DNA of 6,137 nt from Saprospiraceae bacterium (GCA_023300835.1 JALZVB010000121.1:1-6137), one strand, 5' to 3'; counted from the first letter of the stretch, positions 1 through 6,137 are shown. Translations and numbers: made by a program. The notes: a model not told the origin generated them from the letters alone.

Positions 1-536
1 ACAGCTGATGCTAATCCCATTCCTATTGCTGTTCCATCCTCCAGCATACCAGACTCAATAGAAGACATGAACTCCTTGAGTATTCTATGGTCAGTCGTCA
101 ACGGACATTGTGTAAAACTCTCCCCTGCAAATACAGCCAAACCTATCCTATCGTAAGTTCTTTTATCTACAAACGCATTTCCCATCTCCTTACTTACCGT
201 AAGTCTATCGGGCTTAAAATCTTGAGCCAACATACTACTCGATAGATCCATGACCATCATAATATCTATTCCTTCGGCCTTTACTTCTTCTTCCTTGAGC
301 ACCGTTCTAGGTCGAGCCAATGCCACTATCAGAAATGCTAATCCAGCATATCGCAACAATGGCAGATACTTGAATAAAATAGCTTTAATACTCAGAATAG
401 AATCTATAGATCCGACATGTGGAAATGCTAACGTAGCATCAGTCGTCTTATCTGATTTTCTATTCCACCACCACATCAGCGGAAGTGCTAGAAGCATCAA
501 CAATAACCAAGGATTACAGAACTCGTAGTTACCCAT
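1..536 (-). CDS. batA: BatA-like membrane VWA-domain protein (partial, C-terminus off the left edge)
   Basis: The frame reads from ATG at 536-534 to the window edge, giving 178 complete codons of a protein that is usually about 330 residues. Seen: an N-terminal hydrophobic segment (about residues 10-24, rich in L and W), a second one at about 60-74 ending in ALARPR, then a VWA domain starting near residue 90. The metal-site (MIDAS) motif DLSSS is at 97-101, and the second-loop threonine is T169 in DGTAIGMGLA. This order of short N-terminal helix, second helix and VWA is the BatA/BatB pattern. Family knowledge: Bat proteins are inner-membrane proteins linked to aerotolerance and stress in Bacteroides and Leptospira, and work with MoxR ATPases. 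The start is fixed by a TAG directly before the ATG (TAGATG). It overlaps the preceding gene by 8 nt, which suggests translational coupling. BatA is preferred to BatB because it is the first VWA gene after the MoxR/DUF58 pair; that choice is an inference. Confidence 0.88.
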   Translation of the reverse strand, partial: MGNYEFCNPWLLLMLLALPLMWWWNRKSDKTTDATLAFPHVGSIDSILSIKAILFKYLPLLRYAGLAFLIVALARPRTVLKEEEVKAEGIDIMMVMDLSSSMLAQDFKPDRLTVSKEMGNAFVDKRTYDRIGLAVFAGESFTQCPLTTDHRILKEFMSSIESGMLEDGTAIGMGLASA

Positions 537-1620
537 CTATTGATTCATTTGGTTCTACAATTTCAGTACTCTCCGCATCAGAAGGCGGGTCAGTTAATGT
601 ATCAGATATATTACCCTTAGTCTGTTCGACAAATGCTTTTGCTTTAACTAGGAATGACTCATTGATATCTCCTGTGGTTTCTGCTTTCGCAAATTTTACC
701 AAATCTGCAATCTGAAGAATACCATTAAGATCTGTCTGATGCGTATCAGTTAGATTATGCTTACGGAGTGCTTTACTGATCTGATCAGTCGTACTTTCTA
801 GGGCATTGATCTCATATCTATTTTCAAGATATTCTCTTATTATATGTGTCAACTCTGAGTGGTACTCTTTTGTTTGGCCTTTAGTCCACAACGCTTGTTC
901 TTCTAGAACCTTTAATTGTCTCGTTGCAATGATATGTGCCGGTTCTTTGATTACCTCTTCTTCTTCGACGATAAGTCCTTCCGCCTTTTTCTTTCTTCTT
1001 AGGTATAACCAAGTCAACAATCCTATAATCAAAAATCCAAGTGCCCACCATAGATAATGAAGATAATCTCTCCACGTTTTTTCGGTAACAAGAATGTCTT
1101 TAATCTTGAGGATTGCTGTAGTGGTATCCGGATTGGTAATATCCAGTGGCGGTAATACTCTGATTACTGGAGATTGCATAGGCATTATCCTTTGCATCGA
1201 ATTAGAATCAAGAACAATCCTAGGAAGCGGAATAGAAAAAATACCTATATCCCAGAATTCACCTATCAACGTATCACGGTATTCTCGTTGACCATTAGCA
1301 GTTTGGTATATCCTGTTGGGTCTAACGATTACGTATTTTTTTTTGTAATTATTGATATCTCCAGTCCACTCTACTTCTGCATAATATGGAATGCTACTCG
1401 TGTCTACAAGTGAACTCAAGCTATCAAGGTTTCGATAATCTAAAGCCTTAATCTGAGCCCCTCTAGGTAGTGTGATTTTGTATGCCAGTTGGACTTTGGA
1501 ACCAATGTCCATAGAGTCTTTGTCTACAACTACAGTTGAAATGATTTGCGCAGTCGCCTCCATTTGCAAAAGCAAAAAGAAACACATACACAACACATAT
1601 CCTTGTCCTATCGTCTTCAT
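529..1620 (-). CDS. Exported, single-pass membrane protein of the MoxR/Bat operon (function unknown)
   Basis: The product has 363 residues. Seen: a signal peptide (1-25, hydrophobic core LCMCFFLLL, likely cleavage after ATA before Q25 or nearby), a beta-rich exported region of about 150 residues (26-180), a transmembrane helix at about 187-207 followed by RRKKK (positive-inside), and a cytoplasmic helical part (230-335) with EYHSELTHIIREYLENRY and ALESTTDQI. The last 25 residues are acidic and low in complexity. Signal peptide, outer beta domain, helix and inner helical domain resemble uncharacterised proteins (DUF4381-like, loosely BatD-like) found between DUF58 and batA in Bacteroidota; the resemblance is from memory. 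The inferred role is to couple the cytosolic MoxR/DUF58 pair to the periplasm. ATG at 1620 overlaps the DUF58 stop as TGATG. A TTG at 1623 is in frame but less likely. It contains a run of nine A (codons 93-95, three lysines). Confidence 0.88.
   Translation of the reverse strand: MKTIGQGYVLCMCFFLLLQMEATAQIISTVVVDKDSMDIGSKVQLAYKITLPRGAQIKALDYRNLDSLSSLVDTSSIPYYAEVEWTGDINNYKKKYVIVRPNRIYQTANGQREYRDTLIGEFWDIGIFSIPLPRIVLDSNSMQRIMPMQSPVIRVLPPLDITNPDTTTAILKIKDILVTEKTWRDYLHYLWWALGFLIIGLLTWLYLRRKKKAEGLIVEEEEVIKEPAHIIATRQLKVLEEQALWTKGQTKEYHSELTHIIREYLENRYEINALESTTDQISKALRKHNLTDTHQTDLNGILQIADLVKFAKAETTGDINESFLVKAKAFVEQTKGNISDTLTDPPSDAESTEIVEPNESIDG
1336..1344 (-). repeat. 9-nt poly(A) tract inside the membrane-protein gene
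   Basis: The coding strand has nine consecutive A between TAC and TAC, reading as Lys93-Lys94-Lys95. Runs of this length can cause replication or transcription slippage. A one-base change would end the protein before its transmembrane helix at about residue 187. The run is seen directly; slippage is only possible, and the frame is intact here. Confidence 0.9.
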
Positions 1621-2489
1621 CAAGCTGATCTCTTTTTGAAAAACTGTAAAAGGGTCTTTACATAATCATCTTCCGTGTTGATACTGACATGGTCAGATCT
1701 GTATCTATTGAAAACTGCATTGTAATATTCGTAATTATCTGTGAACCACTGACTGTATTTATTTCTGACTTTAGCAGAACTGGTATCTAGAATAACAGCT
1801 TTTCCTGTTTCAGAATCTATAGTTTTTATAACGCCTATGTTAGGAAGATTGGCTTCCATTTTATCATAAAGATGCATTCCTATTAAGTCATGTTTTTTGG
1901 CAGCAATAGAAAGTGCAGATTCATAACCTTGTGTCATAAAATCTGAAAGGATAAATACAATGGCTTTCTTCTTCTGGATATTACTCAGGTATACTAAGGC
2001 TTCATCCAGAGAAGTACCTCTTGATTCTGGCTCATAGTATATGACCTCTCTTATTATCCGTAGAATGTGCTTCTTACCTTTCTTGGGCGGAATATACTTT
2101 TCTACCTGATCGGTAAATAATATGGCGCCTACTTTATCATTATTAGTAATAGCTGAAAATGCAATTACAGCTGCAATTTCTGCGGTCAATTCACTTTTAA
2201 ATTGATTGACAGATCCGAAAGCTGAAGACTTACTGATATCAATCAACAACATCACTGTTAACTCTCTATCTTCTTCAAACACCTTTATATGTGCCTCTCC
2301 TGTACGAGCGGTTACATTCCAGTCAATATTCCTAACGTCATCACCATAGTTATAACCACGTACCTCTCTGAATGACATACCCGTACCCTTGAATGCACTG
2401 TGGTATTCTCCCGAGAAAATATGCTTACTCAGACCCTTGGTCTTGATTTCTATTTTCCTGACTTTCTTTAATATTTCTGAAGCGTCCAT
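1620..2489 (-). CDS. DUF58 domain protein with VWA-like fold
   Basis: The product has 289 residues, typical of the short soluble DUF58 class, with no signal peptide or membrane segment. Seen: the DUF58 signature at about 45-76 (GYNYGDDVRNIDWNVTAR then HIKVFEEDRE), followed by a VWA-like domain with MIDAS motif DISKS at 84-88, T159 in the RGTSLDEAL loop and D183 in ILSDF. All three metal-site elements are therefore present. Family knowledge: DUF58 proteins are nearly always encoded next to MoxR ATPases and are thought to be their cytosolic adaptors or targets; no enzymatic reaction is established. ATG at 2489 lies 6 nt after the moxR stop. The stop TGA overlaps the ATG of the next gene by 1 nt. 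The family call is firm; the molecular role is not. Confidence 0.95.
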   Translation of the reverse strand: MDASEILKKVRKIEIKTKGLSKHIFSGEYHSAFKGTGMSFREVRGYNYGDDVRNIDWNVTARTGEAHIKVFEEDRELTVMLLIDISKSSAFGSVNQFKSELTAEIAAVIAFSAITNNDKVGAILFTDQVEKYIPPKKGKKHILRIIREVIYYEPESRGTSLDEALVYLSNIQKKKAIVFILSDFMTQGYESALSIAAKKHDLIGMHLYDKMEANLPNIGVIKTIDSETGKAVILDTSSAKVRNKYSQWFTDNYEYYNAVFNRYRSDHVSINTEDDYVKTLLQFFKKRSA

Positions 2490-2495
2490 CTTCTA

Positions 2496-3494
2496 CTAAG
2501 GTACTTCTATTGTGTTGACAATCTTCTGTACGATATCTTCTTGAGTTACATTCTCAGCTTCTGCCTCATAAGTCAACCCTATTCTGTGACGCATCACATC
2601 TTCGCATACATTACGTACATCATCTGGAATGACAAAACCTCTTTTATTCATAAATGCTTGTGCCTTGGATGCCAAAGCCAAATTGATACTAGCTCTTGGT
2701 GATCCACCGTAACTTATAAGTGGTGCAAGATCAGCAAGTCCGTTTTCTTTGGGATTACGTGTAGCGAAAACAATATCAAGAATGTAATTCTCGATTTTTT
2801 CGTCCATATATATTTTCCTTACCAGTTTTCTGGCTTTAAGAATTTCTTCTGGTTTTACAACAGGGCTGATTTTAGTTTCTGTCTGACCACTCATTGTACG
2901 TCTGATAATCTCTCTTTCTTCAGCTTTATCAGGGTAACCTATTTTGACCTTTAGCATAAATCTATCTACCTGTGCTTCAGGTAATGGATATGTGCCTTCT
3001 TGTTCGATAGGATTCTGTGTTGCTAAAACAAGGAAAGGTTCTTCTAGCTTGAATGTTTGCTTTCCTATAGTTACTTGCTTCTCTTGCATCGCTTCCAACA
3101 GTGCAGACTGAACTTTGGCAGGGGCTCTGTTAATCTCATCTGCAAGTATAAAGTTGGCGAAAATAGGCCCCTTTCTTACTGTAAAGTCATTGGTCTTAGG
3201 GTTAAATATCATTGTACCCAATATATCCGCTGGCAAAAGATCTGGCGTAAACTGTACTCTACTGAAGTCTGCGTCTATCGCTCTAGACAGTGTATTAATA
3301 GATAATGTCTTTGCCAATCCTGGTAAACCTTCAAGAAGTACATGTCCTTTGGCCAATAGGCCTAATATAAGTCTATCGATCATATAGTCCTGACCTACGA
3401 TGACTTTGGAAGTCGCTGCTTTTATATCATCTAGAAATGCACTATCTATCTGTATCTGCTGATTGAGTGCTTCTATATCTACTGATGCTTGCAT
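2496..3494 (-). CDS. moxR: MoxR family AAA+ ATPase
   Basis: The product has 332 residues, full length for the family, and is cytosolic. Seen: Walker A GLPGLAKT at 56-63 (the MoxR form with AKT), Walker B ILADE at 116-120 followed by INRAPAKVQSALLEAMQE, sensor 1 in LATQNPIEQEGTYPLPEAQ (N161), DRFM at 177-180 with the likely arginine finger, and sensor 2 in GGSPRAS (R267). All catalytic elements are intact. Family knowledge: MoxR ATPases form rings and act as chaperone-like remodelling machines on VWA-domain partners, here probably the DUF58 protein and BatA. The start is ATG at 3494; an in-frame stop (TAA at 3506-3504) lies 9 nt upstream with no ATG between, so there is little room for another start. 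It is the first gene of the operon and ends in two consecutive TAG codons. The gene symbol is a family name, not a tested orthology. Confidence 0.96.
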   Translation of the reverse strand: MQASVDIEALNQQIQIDSAFLDDIKAATSKVIVGQDYMIDRLILGLLAKGHVLLEGLPGLAKTLSINTLSRAIDADFSRVQFTPDLLPADILGTMIFNPKTNDFTVRKGPIFANFILADEINRAPAKVQSALLEAMQEKQVTIGKQTFKLEEPFLVLATQNPIEQEGTYPLPEAQVDRFMLKVKIGYPDKAEEREIIRRTMSGQTETKISPVVKPEEILKARKLVRKIYMDEKIENYILDIVFATRNPKENGLADLAPLISYGGSPRASINLALASKAQAFMNKRGFVIPDDVRNVCEDVMRHRIGLTYEAEAENVTQEDIVQKIVNTIEVP

Positions 3495-3523
3495 AGAAAT
3501 TGATTATAACTTGATTTAAAAAA

Positions 3524-3552
3524 CAAAAATATCAGATTAAGTTTAATATCAA
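3524..3552 (-). promoter_or_regulatory. Candidate Bacteroidota-type promoter of the moxR/bat operon
   Basis: On the minus strand, TATTTTTG (3531-3524) is a perfect match to the Bacteroidota -7 element TAnnTTTG. A TTG (3552-3550), the -33 element, lies 18 nt upstream, within the usual spacing. Transcription would start near 3520 and leave a leader of about 25 nt before the ATG at 3494. The match is seen in the sequence; activity is inferred. Such boxes can occur by chance in AT-rich DNA, but the position is well suited. Confidence 0.5.
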
Positions 3553-3553
3553 C

Positions 3554-3574
3554 ACTTTTTATATATAAAAAAGT
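3554..3574. repeat. AT-rich inverted repeat upstream of the moxR promoter
   Basis: The 7-nt arms ACTTTTT (3554-3560) and AAAAAGT (3568-3574) are perfectly complementary around the spacer ATATATA. The repeat begins one base beyond the candidate -33 element of the moxR promoter, so it sits where an upstream activator site or UP-like element would lie. It is not a good terminator: the stem has only one G-C pair and no gene ends nearby. Confidence 0.6.
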
Positions 3575-3704
3575 ATAATGTATTAGAGTTTATTTATTTG
3601 CCAAATATATAGAACCCAAAATCTAATTTCATAAACAGATAAAAACGATAACTTTTTGTTAAGATTATAATGCTATTTCTTTTATAAAATCTTGTTCAAT
3701 TCTG

Positions 3705-3735
3705 TTGACACCTTTAGAATTCAATTTTGAATTTG
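3705..3735 (+). promoter_or_regulatory. Weak candidate promoter for the secreted-protein gene
   Basis: TTG at 3705-3707 (within TTGACA) is followed after 20 nt by TGAATTTG (3728-3735), one mismatch from TAnnTTTG. It would leave a leader of roughly 160 nt before the ATG at 3904, which is long. The -7 element overlaps the inverted repeat at 3718-3733. The imperfect box and long leader keep this tentative. Confidence 0.25.
3718..3733. repeat. Perfect 7-2-7 inverted repeat, possible operator
   Basis: The arms AATTCAA (3718-3724) and TTGAATT (3727-3733) flank a 2-nt centre. A compact two-fold symmetric site of this size fits a dimeric repressor or activator half-site arrangement. It lies within the weak plus-strand promoter candidate. 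No regulator gene is in the window, so the binding protein is unknown. Confidence 0.5.
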
Positions 3736-3903
3736 GTAATGGAATATTTCTCTAGTTGTTTCCATGCCTGGTCGGTGCAGCGAAAACGATAGTTATGTCA
3801 TCTAAAGTATAAGCATTGTTCCAACTCAAATACATTAAATTAGTTACTATTGTACCGGATCAAAGTCTCTTTATTTTACAGTCCACTTTCATATTTCAAT
3901 TTA

Positions 3904-3963
3904 ATGAAGAATTACGTTTGCACAGTTTTGATTTCTTTGATTTACTTAGCTGGAACAAATGCA
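3904..3963 (+). other. Signal peptide of the secreted protein
   Basis: Residues 1-20 have a lysine near the start, a hydrophobic core (VCTVLISLIYLA) and an AXA-like end (TNA) before Q21. This fits Sec export and cleavage by signal peptidase I, the first step for T9SS cargo. There is no lipobox cysteine. Confidence 0.85.
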
Positions 3964-6137
3964 CAGATCCCTCAACCCTGCGGTCCCGTTCCTATTATGT
4001 CACCAGATTGTGCTGGAGCCTGTGTCATATGTGACATAGATGGATTTACGGGAACTAACAATATTCAGAGTAACGACGGAGGCTTTCCTGAGTTCTGTAG
4101 CTTTCCAGATAATATGCACTACATCGCTTTCATTGCAGGAAGTACTTCATTAAAAATTAGAATATCTGTAGACAATTGTAATTCAGGATTTGCGGCATTA
4201 GACATAGGTTTTTATCAGAGTCTGGACTGTATAAATTATACTAGTATTACCTCTTGTTTTGATGACTTAGAGGGCGGACAGTCATTTGAGTTTACGACAC
4301 AAGTGCCTTTAGTAATAGGCCAACATTATTATTTGGTGATGGATGGCTCTAGTGGATCCGTATGCAGTTGGACGTTTGATGTTACAGAAGGAAGTACTGC
4401 TGTAACCCCATTGGTTCCTTCAGTTTTACCACAATTACCTGAAATATGTGCTAACCAAGAGTTTACCATTACTAATACACCACAGGTCGGGGCAACTTTA
4501 TTTGATTGGAACATTGATGGTTTAAATACAAGTACCCAATCCGAATTTTCCCACATTATTCCTGAAGCAGGTACTTATCAACTCTGTTATAAAGAAGCGA
4601 ATTCATGTAATGAAGCCACACCTATCTGCGCACCTTTTACTGTCTTAGCTCAAGTACAGAAAACTACCTTTCTGGTAATCTGTGAAGGAGATAGTATTGA
4701 TTTTAAGGGTACGATCTACAGTATACCTGGGACTTACGAAAATATCCTCGTTCCAGCATCTACAGGTTGTGACACGGTTGTAACACTTGTATTGGACTTT
4801 GGGTCGGTATTCGAGGGCGATGACTTTTATAATATCTGTGATGGAGATACCCTCAGTCTTGACGGTCAGCAACACTTTAGCACCGGGGTCTACGATCACT
4901 TTCTACTTACAGATAAAGGTTGCGACAGTACAGTACACGTAAATCTAGATCTCGTCTTATGCAATATGAAAGGAGCCATCATTCCGCAAGATCTCCAGTG
5001 TAATGGCGATATCTCAACTGGAGCCATGACATTTAGTGTAACCGTGGGCACACCACCGTTCAACTATTCTTGGGTAAAGATATTTGAAGAAGCATCAGTT
5101 TTTGGAACAGGAAGGCTAGATGATGATGGAAAGGATGTAACGATATCTGGTTTGAATCAAGGAAGCTATCTTGTGACAGTAGAAGATGAATTTGGAAATT
5201 TTACTATTCTAACTACAGAAATCCTAGAACCTACACCGTTACAAAGTCAGATTTCTGCCCAAGACTACAATGGATATAACATAAGTTGTAATGGACTACA
5301 AGATGGTATTATAGAGTTATCAGCAACCGGAGGTGTTCCCAACTATGACTTTCTGTGGTCTAATGGTGACGCTGGTTCGCCGTCTATCTCAAATGTACCC
5401 GTTGGCTTGTACCGTGTTTCTATTACTGATGATAGTGGCTGTGTAAAAACAGATAGCATAACACTTACTGAACCACTTACCTTAACGACAGCAGTCGAAT
5501 CTAATAATCCAGATTGTGAAGGCCCACTTACAGGAAATCTAGGTGTTACTGCAACTACTGGAGGTACACCAGATTATACTTATAGCTTAGACGAAAGTCC
5601 ATTTACTAGCACCAAGCAATATACAGCGTTACCAGAATCCATCTATAACCTGACGACTCAGGATGCCAACGGATGTACTTATACTAACGAAGTAACATTG
5701 GTAGCAGCGCTTATTCCTGAGATTGACTTTGCTGAAGATCTTACAATTAATTTGGGAGATTCCATACAATTGTTCCCATTACCAGGTGTCGTTGCTATAG
5801 ACTCTGCCCAATGGTCATCAGCAGAAGGTCTTGATTGCCAAAATTGCTTGACGCCTACTGCTAAACCCCTTAACACCACAACCTTTGACCTTGAAGTGTT
5901 TTCTATAGATGGTTGCGCTGCAAATTCCAACATTGTAATAACGGTTGATAAAGACAGAAGCATTTATTCACCTAATATATTTGACCCTACTACAGATGGA
6001 GTAGATCAATTATTCTCTGTCATGGGCGGATCTCAAGTTTCTATTATAAAATCACTCAAGGTTTATGACCGATGGGGTAATATGGTATTTGAAAAATTTG
6101 ACCTAAATAAAGCTTCCAATGAAAATGGCTGGAACGG
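3904..6137 (+). CDS. Large secreted multidomain protein with SprB-like repeats and T9SS type B C-terminal domain (partial)
   Basis: The frame is open for 744 codons to the right edge. Domains seen in order: signal peptide (1-20, MKNY...LAGTNA, then Q21); a cysteine-containing beta-sandwich-like domain (about 34-162, with LDIGFYQSLDC and GQHYYLVMDGSSG); a PKD/Ig-like domain (about 178-248); two CxGD repeats (258-300 and 309-351); three SprB-like repeats (about 361-443, 460-523, 531-600); an Ig-like module with LGDSIQL and CQNCLTPTA (about 605-681); and a gliding-motility-associated C-terminal domain from about 686 with VYDRWGNMVFE. Family knowledge: that last domain directs export through the type IX system to the cell surface, as in SprB-type adhesins. 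The inferred role is a surface adhesin or structural protein; no catalytic domain is visible. ATG 3904 is chosen because the signal peptide follows at once; the upstream in-frame stop is TAG at 3841-3843. Only the end of the sorting domain seems missing. Confidence 0.93.
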   Translation, partial: MKNYVCTVLISLIYLAGTNAQIPQPCGPVPIMSPDCAGACVICDIDGFTGTNNIQSNDGGFPEFCSFPDNMHYIAFIAGSTSLKIRISVDNCNSGFAALDIGFYQSLDCINYTSITSCFDDLEGGQSFEFTTQVPLVIGQHYYLVMDGSSGSVCSWTFDVTEGSTAVTPLVPSVLPQLPEICANQEFTITNTPQVGATLFDWNIDGLNTSTQSEFSHIIPEAGTYQLCYKEANSCNEATPICAPFTVLAQVQKTTFLVICEGDSIDFKGTIYSIPGTYENILVPASTGCDTVVTLVLDFGSVFEGDDFYNICDGDTLSLDGQQHFSTGVYDHFLLTDKGCDSTVHVNLDLVLCNMKGAIIPQDLQCNGDISTGAMTFSVTVGTPPFNYSWVKIFEEASVFGTGRLDDDGKDVTISGLNQGSYLVTVEDEFGNFTILTTEILEPTPLQSQISAQDYNGYNISCNGLQDGIIELSATGGVPNYDFLWSNGDAGSPSISNVPVGLYRVSITDDSGCVKTDSITLTEPLTLTTAVESNNPDCEGPLTGNLGVTATTGGTPDYTYSLDESPFTSTKQYTALPESIYNLTTQDANGCTYTNEVTLVAALIPEIDFAEDLTINLGDSIQLFPLPGVVAIDSAQWSSAEGLDCQNCLTPTAKPLNTTTFDLEVFSIDGCAANSNIVITVDKDRSIYSPNIFDPTTDGVDQLFSVMGGSQVSIIKSLKVYDRWGNMVFEKFDLNKASNENGWN
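4675..4956 (+). repeat. Two tandem CxGD repeats in the secreted protein
   Basis: Each unit is about 43 residues, starting with ICEGD or ICDGD, then SIDFKG or TLSLDG, a G-TY or G-VY turn, and ending GCDTVVTLVLDF or GCDSTVHVNLDL. The two copies align almost without gaps but have diverged, so this is an old protein-level duplication. Such units recur in large exported Bacteroidota proteins; their function is not known. Confidence 0.8.
4984..5703 (+). repeat. Three SprB-like repeats in the secreted protein
   Basis: The middle unit (residues 460-523) is the clearest: SCNGLQDGIIELSATGG, then YDFLWSNG, LYRVSITDDSGC and a closing LTEP. The first unit (361-443) has QCNGD, a long insert, and YLVTVEDEFG ending LEP. 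The third (531-600) has DCEG, ATTGGTPDYTYSLD and YNLTTQDANGC. The pattern matches the SprB repeat of surface adhesins in gliding Flavobacterium. The units are divergent from each other. Confidence 0.75.
5959..6137 (+). other. Gliding-motility-associated C-terminal sorting domain (cut by window edge)
   Basis: From residue 686 the order IYSPNIFDPTTDGVDQLF, then VYDRWGNMVFE and GWNG follows the type B T9SS domain, in which the consensus is roughly PNxFTPNGDGxND, then RWGxxVF and GWDG. Here the first motif is altered (DPTTDGVDQ). The final strands lie beyond the window. In other proteins this domain is the signal for outer-membrane passage and surface attachment. Confidence 0.85.

Larger units (their letters stand above)
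3495..3903. other. Divergent intergenic region, very AT-rich
   Basis: These 409 nt separate the start of moxR (minus) from the start of the secreted-protein gene (plus). No reading frame of convincing length or composition was found on either strand, and there is no tRNA or obvious structured RNA. It holds a minus-strand promoter candidate, two inverted repeats and a weak plus-strand promoter candidate, listed separately. A 9-bp sequence (AAAACGATA) occurs at 3642-3650 and again at 3783-3791, which may be chance. The stretch around 3763-3785 is richer in GC than the rest of the spacer. Confidence 0.85.

Noticed and set aside
250..715. Plus-strand open frames opposite batA and the membrane-protein gene.
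   Set aside because: They are opposite real genes with clear motifs (MIDAS DLSSS, membrane helix) and have low-complexity, uninformative translations.
3554..3574. The AT-rich inverted repeat as a transcription terminator.
   Set aside because: The stem is weak with one G-C pair, and both neighbouring genes start rather than end here.
3640..3666. A chromosome-dimer resolution (dif-like) site around the ATAAC/GTTAA symmetry.
   Set aside because: Only four-base arms are symmetric and the right half does not match the XerD-type half-site.
3717..3797. A 27-codon open stretch on the minus strand with protein-like composition (contains AWKQLEKY) ending at TAA 3716-3714, possible gene relic.
   Set aside because: It is bounded by stops at both ends with no ATG in frame, is too short to be distinguished from chance, and the flanking frames do not continue it.
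3845..3852. TACTATTG as a -7 promoter element close to the secreted-protein start.
   Set aside because: It has one mismatch to TAnnTTTG and the nearest TTG upstream is 26 nt away, outside the usual spacing.
3816..4034. A 72-codon plus-strand frame starting in the intergenic region.
   Set aside because: It overlaps the first 130 nt of the secreted-protein gene in another frame, has no recognisable features, and the overlapping gene has a clear signal peptide.
4329..4556. Antisense open frame inside the secreted-protein gene (also 4645-4899 and 5679-5963).
   Set aside because: These lie opposite a continuous coding frame with recognisable domains and show no domain of their own.

Overview
The window looks like a piece of a Bacteroidota chromosome. 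It is AT-rich, its starts lack obvious Shine-Dalgarno sequences, and a promoter of the Bacteroidota type (TTG, then TAnnTTTG) lies upstream of the first gene. It carries a MoxR/DUF58/BatA cluster and an exported protein with SprB-like repeats and a type B, type IX secretion (T9SS) C-terminal domain. That protein's architecture resembles Saprospiria-like or flavobacterial lineages. The assignment rests on gene content and promoter style; no marker gene is present.

Positions 1 to 3494, minus strand, hold four tightly packed genes, read from right to left. They are a MoxR-type AAA+ ATPase (2496-3494), a soluble DUF58 protein with a von Willebrand A-like fold (1620-2489), a membrane-anchored protein with an exported N-terminal half (529-1620), and the first 178 codons of BatA, a membrane VWA protein cut by the left edge (1-536). 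Gaps are 6 nt, a 1-nt overlap and an 8-nt overlap, so this is almost certainly one translationally coupled operon. The family model is that the MoxR ATPase remodels or activates a client through metal-binding (MIDAS) VWA proteins at the envelope. The rest of the Bat genes (batB and others) would be expected just left of the window.

Positions 3495 to 3903 form a 409-nt divergent intergenic region with no convincing gene. It contains a good minus-strand promoter candidate for the moxR operon, an AT-rich inverted repeat just upstream of it, a second perfect inverted repeat at 3718-3733, and a weaker plus-strand promoter candidate.

Positions 3904 to 6137, plus strand, are one uninterrupted reading frame of at least 744 codons that runs off the right edge. 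It encodes a large modular secreted protein: signal peptide, N-terminal beta-sandwich-like domain, PKD/Ig-like domain, two CxGD repeats, three SprB-like repeats, another Ig-like module, and most of a gliding-motility-associated (T9SS type B) C-terminal domain. Probably only a few tens of residues are missing. It is divergent from the bat operon, and no functional link is shown.

No RNA genes, mobile elements, CRISPR arrays or clear terminators were seen. The strongest leads are the uncharacterised membrane protein between DUF58 and BatA, with its 9-A tract, the two palindromes in the divergent promoter region, and the architecture of the secreted protein.
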